Positions 1 to 8,421 are shown, counted from the first letter of the stretch. The stretch: DNA of 63,635 nucleotides from Pseudarthrobacter sp. NamE5 (GCF_005796225.1 NZ_VAHO01000019.1:1-63635), one strand, 5' to 3'. Numbers and translations are program-made. The notes: a model not told the origin generated them from the letters alone.

Positions 1-60
1 GAAAAATCGGTATCAACAAACTTGGCACACTATTGAGTTCTCAAACAACAGACACATTCG
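1..60 (-). promoter_or_regulatory. rRNA operon leader with boxA-type antitermination element
   Basis: Read on the minus strand, this edge carries TTGTTTGAGAACTCAATAG followed by a GTGTGCC segment (roughly positions 26-50). This strongly resembles the boxA region of actinobacterial rrn leaders, as known from mycobacteria and Micrococcales. The 16S gene itself would lie beyond the left edge, transcribed leftward. The stretch is much more AT-rich than the rest of the window, as expected of a non-coding rrn leader. The identification rests on remembered leader sequences; the 16S gene is not visible here. Confidence 0.75.
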
Positions 61-123
61 AATATTCCCGAAACAATCCACCTTCGTGAATTCCATTCCG
101 TATTTCTTCGCTGCGATGTTTCA

Positions 124-153
124 ATCTTATTTGATTCAATTTCGCTTTGCAAA
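124..153 (-). promoter_or_regulatory. rrn promoter P2 (proximal)
   Basis: On the minus strand there is a -35 hexamer TTTGCA (148-153), an 18-bp spacer and a -10 hexamer TAAGAT (124-129). Transcription would start near position 117 and run into the boxA leader. The -35 and spacer length match those of the upstream promoter P1, which supports both as tandem rrn promoters. Confidence 0.6.
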
Positions 154-308
154 TCCGGTTGTTTTCCCGGAATTCATCCTGCAAATAAATCCACCCGCCA
201 TAAAATGGAGCAATTCTTCGTTGGGTGCTTACGCACGTGCTGAAGTTGCTTCAGTTTTTGGTGGGGTTTGGCCGCTATTTTTCCGCTTCAGCGGCGGCGA
301 CTCAGAAA

Positions 309-338
309 ACAATACACGCTCCCACGCGGCCGTGCAAA
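309..338 (-). promoter_or_regulatory. rrn promoter P1 (distal)
   Basis: On the minus strand, TTTGCA (333-338) is followed after exactly 18 bp by TATTGT (309-314). The element sits just downstream of the tyrS stop codon and about 185 bp upstream of P2. Positions 1-386 contain no believable gene; the short open frames there have no ribosome binding site and overlap these promoter elements. Confidence 0.55.
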
Positions 339-386
339 TCGGCCGCGGAGGAGCGTGCAGAGGTCTTTCGGGCGGTTGAAAAGAGC

Positions 387-1700
387 CTAGGGAACCAGTA
401 CCTCCACCGTGGCCAGGTTTTTCTTTCCGCGGCGCAGGAGCAGGTACTGCCCGTGCAGCAGTTCGGACTCGGAGATCACCGCTTCCGGGTCCGAGACCTT
501 CTCGTTGTTGACGTAGGCTCCACCTTCGCCAACGGTGCGCCTGGCTGCGGACTTGCTTTCGGATAGCCCCGAAGCAACCAGCAGATCCACGATGCCCATG
601 GCGTCGACCTGCACCGTGGCGGACGGCAGCTCGGACGTTGCCGCCTGGAGCGTTGCCTTATCCAGGGCAGAGAGGTCACCGTTACCGAAGAGGGCTGCGG
701 ATGCAGCAATCACTTTTTCAGTGGCTTCGACGCCGTGAACGAGGGAGGTCACTTCGTAGGCGAGCTTCCGTTGGCCTTCACGGGCGAACGGCCGTTCAGC
801 CACAGCAACAGCAAGCTCTTCGATCTCGGCACGGGTTAGGAACGTAAACACCTTCAACCGGTCCACCACATCCGCATCGGCGGTGTTGAGCCAGAACTGG
901 TAGAAGGCATACGGGCTGCACATCCCGGCGTCGAGCCAGATGGCGTTGCCCTCGCTCTTGCCGAACTTCGTGCCGTCGGCATTGGTAATCAGCGGTGTAC
1001 CCAAAGCGTGGACACTCTTGCCCTCAACCTTGCGGATCAGTTCCGTGCCGCTGGTGAGGTTGCCCCACTGGTCGGATCCACCGGTCTGCAGCACGCAGCT
1101 GTAATCCCGGTAGAGCTGGAGGTAGTCCATGCCCTGCAGGATCTGGTAGCTGAATTCGGTGTAGCTGATGCCTTCGTCCGAATTGAGCCGTGAGGCGACG
1201 GCGTCCTTCCGCAGCATCGTGCCAACACGGAAGTGCTTGCCCACTTCACGCAAAAAGTCGATGGCACTCAGCGGCGCGGTCCAGTCCAGGTTGTTGACCA
1301 TCCGCGCCGCGTTGTCTCCCTCGAAGCTGAGGAAGCGGCTCACCTGCGCCTGGAGGTATCCCACCCATTCGGCCACGGTGTCCTTGGTGTTCAAGGTGCG
1401 CTCGGCCGTGGGACGGGGGTCGCCGATCAGGCCGGTGGATCCGCCCACCAGCCCCAGCGGCTTGTGGCCAGCCAGCTGGAGGCGCCGCATGACGAGCAGC
1501 TGGACGAGGTTGCCCAGGTGCAGGCTCGGCGCGGTGGGGTCGAAGCCGCAATAGTATGTGACCGGTGCACCGGCAAGGAGCTTTTCCAGCTCTGCTTCGT
1601 CGGTGGACACGTGGACCAGGCCACGCCACTTCAGTTCCTGCCAGATGTTGGCGAAAGTGGGGTCGTTCTGCTGCGATTCGAGGCTGTTGATTTCCGGCAC
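387..1700 (-). CDS. tyrS: tyrosine--tRNA ligase
   Basis: Cytoplasmic class I aminoacyl-tRNA synthetase that charges tRNA-Tyr with tyrosine using ATP. The 437-aa product has the HIGH-type motif as HLGN (about residue 65), the KMSKS-type motif as KFGKS and a C-terminal S4 RNA-binding domain (from about residue 360), as in TyrS of this length. I chose the GTG at 1700 because it gives the normal N-terminus VPEINSLES; a longer open frame to 1772 would run into helR. No Shine-Dalgarno is evident, and a TAATTT hexamer lies 7 nt upstream of the GTG, so a leaderless transcript is possible. It lies between helR and the rrn promoters, all leftward. Confidence 0.95.
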   Translation of the reverse strand: MPEINSLESQQNDPTFANIWQELKWRGLVHVSTDEAELEKLLAGAPVTYYCGFDPTAPSLHLGNLVQLLVMRRLQLAGHKPLGLVGGSTGLIGDPRPTAERTLNTKDTVAEWVGYLQAQVSRFLSFEGDNAARMVNNLDWTAPLSAIDFLREVGKHFRVGTMLRKDAVASRLNSDEGISYTEFSYQILQGMDYLQLYRDYSCVLQTGGSDQWGNLTSGTELIRKVEGKSVHALGTPLITNADGTKFGKSEGNAIWLDAGMCSPYAFYQFWLNTADADVVDRLKVFTFLTRAEIEELAVAVAERPFAREGQRKLAYEVTSLVHGVEATEKVIAASAALFGNGDLSALDKATLQAATSELPSATVQVDAMGIVDLLVASGLSESKSAARRTVGEGGAYVNNEKVSDPEAVISESELLHGQYLLLRRGKKNLATVEVLVP

Positions 1701-1734
1701 GTTTACTAAATTAGCAGTAATACCAGCCGCGGGA

Positions 1735-3963
1735 TCAGCGCCGGATCCCTGCCGGCACCGGTTCTGCAGCAATAAGGCGCAACCGCTGGGTGGCGCGCGT
1801 CATGGCCACGTACAGGTCCCCCACCTTGCCGTGCTCATGGTTCAGCATCATGGCCGGTTCCAGCACCACCACACCGTCGAACTCCAGTCCCTTGGCCTCC
1901 CGCGGGCTGATCACCACGATGTCCTGTTCATAGCTGCCGGCACCCGTGCCCACCCGGCGCCCGTAGGCGGCGCGCAGGGCAGCGGTGGCCTCAGGCAGGA
2001 ACTGGCCGTCGGCGATGACAGCCAGCAGGCCGCCGTCGAGCGCTTCCAGTTCCTCCGGCAGGACTTCGACCAGGCGCCTCACCACATCACCCGGGGCCAC
2101 TTCGTCAATGACCGGCGACCAGCGCCCTTCACGGACAGCCTTGGGAGCGGAGACCACCAGGCCGGCTGCGTTCGCCATCCGGACCGCGGCTTCGGCGATC
2201 TGGGAAGGAGTGCGGTAATTGACCGTCAGCTCCTCCAGTTGCCAGCGGTCGCCAAACATGGGGGCGAGCGCGCCCTGCCAGGAATTGGCCCCGGCCACTG
2301 AACTTGTCTGGGCGATGTCGCCCACGATGGTGAAGGACTTCAGGGGGCAGCGGCGGACCAGCAGGCGCCATTGCATGGGCGACAGCTCCTGCGCCTCATC
2401 CACCACGATGTGGCCAAAGGCCCAGGTACGGTCACTCGTGGCGCGTTCAGCTGCAGTCAGCCGGGCTTCCTGTTCGCGGTTCTGCTCGGCAAGCTCTTCG
2501 GCGGACATCAGCGGATCCACGCCTGCAGCCTCCATGTTGACCAGCGTTTGCTTCGCATTGGCGAGGTCACGGGCACGGTCGTGTTCCTGCTGGGCGAGGC
2601 CGCGTCCGGCCGCAGGATCCAGCTCGCCCAGCAGTTCGGCAGCCTCATCCAGCAAGGGGACATCGGACTCGGTCCACGGCGCGTCGGCGGGGCGCAGCAG
2701 CATGGCGCGCTCCTCAGGCCTCAGGTTGGGCGTGCACGCTTCAAGGATCGCGGGCTTGCTGAACAGCTCGGAGATGAGCTTCTCCGGAGTCATGGGCATC
2801 CAGCAAAGGTTCAGGGCAATCCGCACGTCACGGGCAGTACGCACATCTTCCGCAAGATACGAGCGGTCCGCGTTGTTGCCGATGTTTCCGGCCTCAACCA
2901 GCTCCGTCATCTGTTCAGTGAGCTCCCGCAGCAGGATCTTGACGAACGTCACGCGTGCCTCGTTGTGCGGCTTGCCCGTGGAACGGGCCTTTTCCCTTGC
3001 CCGGCGCACCTGCCGCTGGGTCAGTACCAGCTTGCGGCCGTCAACCTCAAGGGACCGGTCCCCGGCGGGCATCCGCTGCCGGTTGGCCACGGCATTGGCC
3101 ACGACAGCGGCCATGTCCAGCCGCCCCTTGATGGCGGCAACCGCGGAGTCCTGCTCGGCCACGGCGTGGATTCCGGGCATCAGGCGGCCCAGGCTGGCCA
3201 TTACGACGCCGGTCTCACCGAGGGACGGCAGCACCCGTTCGATGTACTTCATGAACGACGACGACGGGCCCACCAGCAGCACCCCTGCGGTCTTGAGGCG
3301 GTCGCGGTGGGTGTAGAGGAGGTACGCGGCGCGGTGCAGCGCCACGGCGGTCTTGCCGGTGCCCGGCCCGCCCTGCACCACGAGGGCACCGGAAATCGAT
3401 GACCGGATGATGCGGTCCTGCTCCGACTGGATGGTGCTGACAATGTCCGACATGCGGCCGGTGCGTTTGGAGTTCAACGCGGCCAGCAGGGCGCCTTCGC
3501 CCTGCAGCGATTCACTGTCCGCGAGCATCTCCGGATCAAGCACGTCGTCCTCGATGGCCTTGACCTCGCGGCCCTGCAGGATGAGGTGGCGGCGGCGCCG
3601 GACGCCCTGCCGGTCAAACGCCGTAGCCTGGTAGAAATGGCCGGCCTCGGGCGCGCGCCAGTCCACCATCAACCGCTGCAGGTCCTCGGTGGTAAGGCCA
3701 ATGCGGCCAATGTACTGGGCTTCACCGGAATCCAGGTCCAGCCGGCCGAAGACCAGCCGGTCATCAACGGCGTCCAGCTGGGCAAGGCGGTCCTCATACA
3801 GTGCGGCGAACGCGTCGCGCTCGGAAACGTTCTGCATGGTGCCCACGGCCCCTGCCCGCCGGACCTGCGCCAACTGGCGGCGCTTCTCCTCGCGCAGCTC
3901 TTCCAGCCGCGCATACAGGCCGGCAACATAGTCCCGTTCGTGGGCCAAATCGGCGTCGTGCAT
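1735..3963 (-). CDS. helR: HelD/HelR-type RNA polymerase recycling helicase
   Basis: A 742-aa UvrD/SF1-like ATPase of the actinobacterial HelD (class II) type. These proteins bind RNA polymerase, clear stalled complexes and in several actinobacteria protect against rifampicin (HelR). Visible features are an N-terminal helical arm (residues 1-60), Walker A GGPGTGKT near residue 200, a Walker B segment VDEAQELSP, an insert rich in acidic residues (DAPWTESDVPLLDEAAELLG region) in the place of the primary-channel loop, and a C-terminal helicase motif ending MTRATQRLRLI. The start has a good AGGGGA ribosome binding site. Function in rifampicin tolerance is inferred from the family; I saw no obvious rifamycin-associated inverted repeat upstream. 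Confidence 0.85.
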   Translation of the reverse strand: MHDADLAHERDYVAGLYARLEELREEKRRQLAQVRRAGAVGTMQNVSERDAFAALYEDRLAQLDAVDDRLVFGRLDLDSGEAQYIGRIGLTTEDLQRLMVDWRAPEAGHFYQATAFDRQGVRRRRHLILQGREVKAIEDDVLDPEMLADSESLQGEGALLAALNSKRTGRMSDIVSTIQSEQDRIIRSSISGALVVQGGPGTGKTAVALHRAAYLLYTHRDRLKTAGVLLVGPSSSFMKYIERVLPSLGETGVVMASLGRLMPGIHAVAEQDSAVAAIKGRLDMAAVVANAVANRQRMPAGDRSLEVDGRKLVLTQRQVRRAREKARSTGKPHNEARVTFVKILLRELTEQMTELVEAGNIGNNADRSYLAEDVRTARDVRIALNLCWMPMTPEKLISELFSKPAILEACTPNLRPEERAMLLRPADAPWTESDVPLLDEAAELLGELDPAAGRGLAQQEHDRARDLANAKQTLVNMEAAGVDPLMSAEELAEQNREQEARLTAAERATSDRTWAFGHIVVDEAQELSPMQWRLLVRRCPLKSFTIVGDIAQTSSVAGANSWQGALAPMFGDRWQLEELTVNYRTPSQIAEAAVRMANAAGLVVSAPKAVREGRWSPVIDEVAPGDVVRRLVEVLPEELEALDGGLLAVIADGQFLPEATAALRAAYGRRVGTGAGSYEQDIVVISPREAKGLEFDGVVVLEPAMMLNHEHGKVGDLYVAMTRATQRLRLIAAEPVPAGIRR

Positions 3964-4000
3964 CTAACGTTCCCCTATCGCAAAAGACAGACCTACCATT

Positions 4001-4666
4001 CTACAACCTTTTCCCCTCAACCCCGTTTCGGGGCTTCGCTGCCTTGTACTGCGAAACTGTGGGGTCGCCGGTGATCCAGAAGCGCCAGGAGTACTGGTCC
4101 GTGCCGCCGGCGCCGGAGACGCCCACCCTCGGCCCGGAGCTTACGGACCCGCTGGGCCCAGGCGGAAGCACCAGCCCAAAAGGGGGCGCCAGGGCGTCTC
4201 GCCCACTGTCCGCCGTCGTCAGGCCCAATGCCTTAGCCAGCCGCGCCGGACCCCTGGCCAGATCTGAGGGGTTATTCGACGTCGGCCTCCGCCGCCGGGC
4301 CAGTTCCACACCGTCCACGATTTCCCCTGCCCGCAGCAACAGTGCAGATGCAACCCCTTCCGGCCCGCAGACGAGGTTGGTGCAGTGGTGCATGCCATAG
4401 GTGAAGTAGACGTACAGATGGCCCGCGGGACCGAACATGGGGGCATTGCGGGGCGTGGGTCCGCGGTAGGTATGCGATCCCGGGTCCGGGTGCAGCGAAT
4501 CCTCGGGCCCCAGGTAGGCCTCCAATTCCGTGAGCCGGACGGACACCGCACCGTCCCGGGACTCATGTGTCAGGACGGCGCCCAGCAGCAGCGGGGCCAG
4601 CTCCCGGGCGTCGCCTGAAAGGAACTCCCGCAGCGGCCGGCCGGCCGCCAGCGGATTTCTGCTCAT
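4001..4666 (-). CDS. mpg: 3-methyladenine DNA glycosylase (Mpg/AAG family)
   Basis: Base-excision enzyme that removes alkylated purines. The 221-aa protein matches the AAG fold family: LTELEAYLGPEDSLHPDPG with the catalytic-site region, TYRGPTPRNAPMFGPAGHLYVYFTYGMHHC and LLLRAGEIVDG, then LARGPARLAKALG. It is divergent from an Ada-AlkA fusion gene 115 bp away, so three alkylation-repair genes cluster here with ogt. The start codon has no clear ribosome binding site but follows a -10-like hexamer by 6 nt, suggesting leaderless translation. Confidence 0.93.
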   Translation of the reverse strand: MSRNPLAAGRPLREFLSGDARELAPLLLGAVLTHESRDGAVSVRLTELEAYLGPEDSLHPDPGSHTYRGPTPRNAPMFGPAGHLYVYFTYGMHHCTNLVCGPEGVASALLLRAGEIVDGVELARRRRPTSNNPSDLARGPARLAKALGLTTADSGRDALAPPFGLVLPPGPSGSVSSGPRVGVSGAGGTDQYSWRFWITGDPTVSQYKAAKPRNGVEGKRL

Positions 4667-4672
4667 GGGCAG

Positions 4673-4678
4673 ACTCTA
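4673..4678 (-). promoter_or_regulatory. -10 element of leaderless mpg
   Basis: On the minus strand TAGAGT is followed by six bases (CTGCCC) and then the mpg ATG. Transcription starting at the normal distance would begin at or next to the A of the start codon. No recognisable -35 was found, so this is a pattern-based proposal. Confidence 0.4.
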
Positions 4679-4781
4679 TCCAATACTTGCGGCCGGACCC
4701 CGGTATTACGGCCTCCGGCAGCACCACGGCCGTGTCCGATTTCCGCTAGCTGAACCACCTGCGTGCTGGCAGGATGGAGGA

Positions 4782-6299
4782 ATGGATTTCTGGCAGCGCT
4801 ACCGGGCGATAGATGCCCGGGACACCCGCTTCGACGGGCAGTTCTTCACTGCCGTCCGCACCACTGGGATCTACTGCCGCCCGTCCTGCCCGGCGCGGAC
4901 CCCCAAAGCTTCCAACGTCACCTTCTATGAAACGTCTGCCGCCGCCCATGACGCCGGCTACCGGGCCTGCAAGCGCTGCCTCCCCGAAGCAGTTCCCGGC
5001 ACGCCCGCCTGGAACGTGCGCCAGGATGTTGCGGCACGGGCCATGCGCCTGATAAACGACGGAGTGGTGAACCGGGACGGCGTGGACGGACTGGCAGCGC
5101 GCCTCGGCTATTCCTCCCGCCAACTGAACCGCATCCTCAGCCACGAATTGGGGGCTGGTCCGCTGTCGCTCGCCCGCGCCGGACGGGCGCAGACGGCCCG
5201 GACCCTGCTCGTGTCCACATCCATGAAACTTGCCGACGTCGCCTTTGCTGCCGGATTCAGCAGCGTCCGGCAGTTCAACGAAACGATGGCCGAGGTCTTC
5301 GACATGACCCCCTCGGCCCTGCGTGCCGCCAGTCGCCCGAAAACCAGCGGCGGCGCCACCGCACTGACCCTCAGCCTCCCCTACCGTGAGCCGTTCCATC
5401 CCGGTATTTTCACCTTCCTGTCAGTGCGCGCCATCCCTGGAATCGAATCCGGGACGGCAACGTCCTATGCACGGATGCTGGCGCTGCCGCACGGCGACGC
5501 CCGCTTCAGGGTGGAGTACGACGCCGTCACGCCAGGGCGGCCGCTGACCCTCACTATCGGCGCAGTGGACTTGCGGGACCTGCCGGCCCTGCTGAGCCGC
5601 GTCCGGCGGCTCTTCGATGTGGATGCAGATCCGGTGGCCATCGATACAACACTGGCTGCCGATGCGCGGCTGGCAACGGCGGTGGCCGAGGCTCCGGGCA
5701 TCCGCATGCCCGGAGCCCTGGACCCAGGCGAAATGCTGATCCGGGCCATGGTGGGCCAACAGGTCACCGTGGCTGCCGCGCGGACGGCACTGACCCGGCT
5801 TTCCGCCGTCGGACGTTCCAGCCAGAGCCCGGGCGAGGGCCTGGAGCACATGTTTCCTACTGCCGCCGAAATCGCTGCTGACGGCCATGCGCTGGTGCGC
5901 GGACCCCGGAAACGCGCCGAAGCACTTCGGGCGGCAGCCGCCGCCCTCGCTGACGGCAGCCTGGACTTCGGCTACGGCGACGACGTGGACAGCCTGGCCG
6001 CGAAGCTGCTGCCGCTGCCCGGGGTCGGACCCTGGACCGCCGGATACCTTGCCATGCGCGTGCTCGGCGCCCCGGATGTGTTCCTGGGCAACGACGCGGC
6101 GGTACGGAACGGGGTAAAAGCCTTGGCCGTGCCAACGCCTGCCACTGCGAGCAGCCCCGGCGGAACGGCCAGCCCGGACTTTCGCGAGGTAAGCCCATGG
6201 CGCTCCTACGCCACCATGCACCTGTGGCGGGCGGCAGCCCAACCCCGTACCAGGGCAGGAAATGTGCCCATAAAAAACAGCGTTGCCGCCAGCGTGTGA
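4782..6299 (+). CDS. Ada-AlkA fusion: DNA-methylation sensor and DNA-3-methyladenine glycosylase II
   Basis: A 505-aa protein with three parts. Residues 1-75 form the Ada zinc domain with four cysteines (C32, C36, C63, C66) that in Ada takes methyl groups from phosphotriesters. Residues 80-170 are an AraC-type helix-turn-helix. Residues 185 to about 480 are an AlkA domain with the helix-hairpin-helix LPGVGPWTAGY and the catalytic-aspartate segment FLGNDAAVRNG. The O6-methylguanine transferase domain of classical Ada is absent, but is encoded separately by the next gene, ogt, 20 bp downstream. The ATG at 4782 follows a GGAGG by only one base; longer open frames upstream look non-coding. Likely acts as both alkylation-responsive regulator and repair enzyme. 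Confidence 0.92.
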   Translation: MDFWQRYRAIDARDTRFDGQFFTAVRTTGIYCRPSCPARTPKASNVTFYETSAAAHDAGYRACKRCLPEAVPGTPAWNVRQDVAARAMRLINDGVVNRDGVDGLAARLGYSSRQLNRILSHELGAGPLSLARAGRAQTARTLLVSTSMKLADVAFAAGFSSVRQFNETMAEVFDMTPSALRAASRPKTSGGATALTLSLPYREPFHPGIFTFLSVRAIPGIESGTATSYARMLALPHGDARFRVEYDAVTPGRPLTLTIGAVDLRDLPALLSRVRRLFDVDADPVAIDTTLAADARLATAVAEAPGIRMPGALDPGEMLIRAMVGQQVTVAAARTALTRLSAVGRSSQSPGEGLEHMFPTAAEIAADGHALVRGPRKRAEALRAAAAALADGSLDFGYGDDVDSLAAKLLPLPGVGPWTAGYLAMRVLGAPDVFLGNDAAVRNGVKALAVPTPATASSPGGTASPDFREVSPWRSYATMHLWRAAAQPRTRAGNVPIKNSVAASV

Positions 6300-6319
6300 A
6301 CTGCAGAGAAAGCGAATTG

Positions 6320-6826
6320 ATGAAAGCCCAGTTGCTTCAGATCTCCACCCCTGACGGCCCGTTCACCGTCCTCGCCCGGGACGGCACTGTCCTCTCGAGC
6401 GGATGGACCGACAAGCCCGGCGACCTGACCGGGCAAATTCACCCTTCTCTGCGGCCCGCCACCGTCGAACTGGTCACTGAGCTGGGAGGAATCGCGGCCG
6501 CCGTCGAAGCCTTCTACGCCGGCGATCCACTGCCGGCAATGCAGGTCCCGGTACTGCAGAAGTCGGGCCCCTTCCGCGCGCATGCCTGGGACGTGCTGCG
6601 GCTGGTCCGGCCCGGATCCCCCGTTACGTACACCGAGTACGCGGGCCTCGCCGGCAACCCGAAAGCCGTCCGGGCAGCCGCCAGTGCATGCGCCTTCAAC
6701 GCGGCAGCCCTGTTTGTCCCGTGCCACCGTGTGATCAGGACCGATGGTTCGCTCGGCGGTTTCCGCTGGGGGCTGCCCATCAAGGAAAGCCTGCTGGCGC
6801 GCGAGGCGGCCTGGCTGCGCCTGTGA
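6320..6826 (+). CDS. ogt: methylated-DNA--protein-cysteine methyltransferase
   Basis: Suicide repair protein that moves the methyl group from O6-methylguanine to its own cysteine. The 168-aa protein has the active-site motif PCHRVI with acceptor Cys135, preceded by the DNA-recognition helix region RAAASACAFN. An AGCGAATTG stretch precedes the ATG at 6320 instead of a strong ribosome binding site, and the gene follows the Ada-AlkA fusion by 20 bp, so the two are probably one transcript. A longer open frame from 6197 overlaps the upstream gene and was rejected. Confidence 0.95.
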   Translation: MKAQLLQISTPDGPFTVLARDGTVLSSGWTDKPGDLTGQIHPSLRPATVELVTELGGIAAAVEAFYAGDPLPAMQVPVLQKSGPFRAHAWDVLRLVRPGSPVTYTEYAGLAGNPKAVRAAASACAFNAAALFVPCHRVIRTDGSLGGFRWGLPIKESLLAREAAWLRL

Positions 6827-6910
6827 TCCCGCCGAGGTGGCAGTTCCCGGCAGTGTTGCGCAGCAGGATCGCCGCCAACTGTCATCTTGCCAAAGGCCCG
6901 GGGGCAACCG

Positions 6911-7672
6911 CTATTTCGGCCCCGGGGTTCCGGCCGGCCAGGGCAACAGGGCCGGCAGGTCGGCACCGTCGGCCGCCGCAGATGCCCGAAGGCTGCCCAG
7001 CGTTGGCTCACGGCCGGCAAGCCAGGCCGCAATATCGGTGATCATGCCGCTGATTACGGTGGACCTTTTGCCGGTTCCAATACTCACGGGCGGAAGGCCG
7101 AGCGGCTGCAGGATAAGCCTGTCGTCCGGCTGCACGCGGGCGGCGAGGAAATCGAACAGGTGCTCGCAGAAGGGGCGGCTCCAGGTTTCCGGTCCCCTGC
7201 CTGTCAACAGGTCTGCGTTGTGGATGACAAGTTCCCGCCACAGTGCAAGGCCCCCGTCCAGGACCACTCCACCCCGATAGGTGATGGGTGCCCACCAGCC
7301 CGTCCTGTTGGCGGAGGAATCCTTGACGCCGGGCAGCACATCGAACGCCTTCAGTGCCCGTGCCACGGCCTTGTTGAGGTCCTCGAGGTGTGTGGCGGCG
7401 TCGTGTCCGGCCGCAAGGTTGATCGCCTTGTTCCTGCCGTCCATGCCGCCGTCGTACAGCTCTACGGTTTCCCCGCGGGCGGCGTATTCAAGCTGCCGCG
7501 CCATGGCATTCGAGATTCCCGTGAGGTGCGCAAGCACGTGGCCGCGGGTCCAGCCAGGGAGCGCGGACGCCGCCCGCACATCCTCGTTGCTGAACCTGGC
7601 GGCATCGGAGGTGACGTCGGCGGCGGCCTTGTGAAGCCCTGCCAGCAGTTCATCAGGTGCGGGAGCTGTCAT
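6911..7672 (-). CDS. mycothiol-dependent maleylpyruvate isomerase family protein
   Basis: A 253-aa member of the DinB-like four-helix family that uses mycothiol in actinobacteria. The N-terminal part has LPGWTRGHVLAHLTG with a conserved metal-binding histidine, followed by YDGGMDGRNKAI and a second histidine near WRELVIHNADL. The family includes true maleylpyruvate isomerases of gentisate degradation, but no gentisate pathway genes are nearby, so the substrate cannot be stated. The ATG at 7672 was chosen; it lies 10 bp after the stop of the PNPOx-family gene, suggesting one transcript. Confidence 0.85.
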   Translation of the reverse strand: MTAPAPDELLAGLHKAAADVTSDAARFSNEDVRAASALPGWTRGHVLAHLTGISNAMARQLEYAARGETVELYDGGMDGRNKAINLAAGHDAATHLEDLNKAVARALKAFDVLPGVKDSSANRTGWWAPITYRGGVVLDGGLALWRELVIHNADLLTGRGPETWSRPFCEHLFDFLAARVQPDDRLILQPLGLPPVSIGTGKRSTVISGMITDIAAWLAGREPTLGSLRASAAADGADLPALLPWPAGTPGPK

Positions 7673-7682
7673 GGCGCTTATC

Positions 7683-8219
7683 CTAGCCCCGGACTGCGCC
7701 ATCCGGCCCCAGGCGGTGCCGGACATGCTCGCCGTCGTTGCTGGCCTGCCAGAACTCGTACTCCGTGGGCTGGAGTGCATAAAGCTGCCAGTGCGGGTTG
7801 GTGCTGCCGTCCGCCCGCGGCCGCTCTGCCCAGTCCCGCGCCGAGGCCTCGGCCGACAGCTGGACGACCGGTCCGGCGAAACGGAGCTGCCGGCCGAGCG
7901 AAGGCCAGTAAAAATTCATGGCAGCCTGGGGCACGGTGGCCAGCTCCTGCCCCTTGCGGGAGGTGCGGGAGGTAGCGAAATGCCAGCCGTCGCCGTTGAT
8001 ATTTTTCAGGATCAGCATCCGTGATGATGGTTGCTGCCCGGCACTGACAGTGGCAAGGCTGAAGGCGTGCGGCTGCTGCTCCCCCGCGTCCAGCGCCTGG
8101 TCCAGCCACTGCTTGAACAGCTCCACGGGGCTCCGCGGCGCTGTGGCCGGATCGAAGGCGGGAAGATCAGCCGGAAAATCGGGCAGGCTGCGAAGGAACT
8201 TGCGGAAGGTTTCGCTCAT
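7683..8219 (-). CDS. pyridoxamine 5'-phosphate oxidase family protein (PdxH-like)
   Basis: A 178-aa FMN split-barrel protein. The stretch PRSPVELFKQWLDQALDAGE, then PSSRMLILKNINGDGWHFATSRTSRKGQEL (FMN-binding core) and FYWPSLGRQLRFAGPVVQLS follow the order of PdxH, which oxidises pyridoxine/pyridoxamine phosphate to PLP. The protein is about 40 residues shorter than E. coli PdxH: after EFWQ it ends quickly with a HVRHRLG segment, so most of the C-terminal dimerisation tail is missing. It may be a short actinobacterial PdxH or a related flavoprotein. The ATG at 8219 gives the normal N-terminus MSETFRKFLRS. Confidence 0.8.
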   Translation of the reverse strand: MSETFRKFLRSLPDFPADLPAFDPATAPRSPVELFKQWLDQALDAGEQQPHAFSLATVSAGQQPSSRMLILKNINGDGWHFATSRTSRKGQELATVPQAAMNFYWPSLGRQLRFAGPVVQLSAEASARDWAERPRADGSTNPHWQLYALQPTEYEFWQASNDGEHVRHRLGPDGAVRG

Positions 8220-8315
8220 GCGGCCATGGTAGCGGGCAGTGTTGCGCGCACACCGTAAACCCTCTCGCAGTTGATGCGTGAAAATTGGCAACGCTGTTTC
8301 ACTTCCCTTGGGAGA

Positions 8316-8367
8316 GTGAGAGAGCGCTGGCCAAAAAGGGGCGTTAAGTGAGAGAGCGTTGGTCAAA
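8316..8367. repeat. pair of imperfect direct repeats
   Basis: Two copies of GTGAGAGAGCG followed by C/T-TGG-C/T-CAAA occur at 8316-8335 and 8348-8367, 32 bp apart, in the 202-bp gap between argH and the PNPOx gene. They differ at two positions. Immediately upstream a GTGAAA...TTTCAC pair (8279-8302) can form a small hairpin. No function is known to me. Confidence 0.6.
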
Positions 8368-8375
8368 CCTGCGGC

Positions 8376-8408
8376 GAGTCCCCGCCCGCGCCCTGCGGAC
8401 GGGGACTC
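8376..8408 (-). terminator. hairpin downstream of argH
   Basis: A perfect 9-bp inverted repeat (GAGTCCCCG at 8376-8384 and its complement at 8400-8408) lies 13 bp past the argH stop codon. It is GC-rich with only a weak T-rich tail on the minus strand. It probably marks the end of the arg operon transcript. Confidence 0.6.
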
Positions 8409-8421
8409 CTTCGCGTGCCGG

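Noticed and set aside
54..66. ATTCGAAT palindrome in the rrn leader as a LexA box
   Set aside because: Only the central palindrome is present; the AAC/GTT arms with the 4-bp spacer are absent, and LexA control of rRNA would be unexpected.
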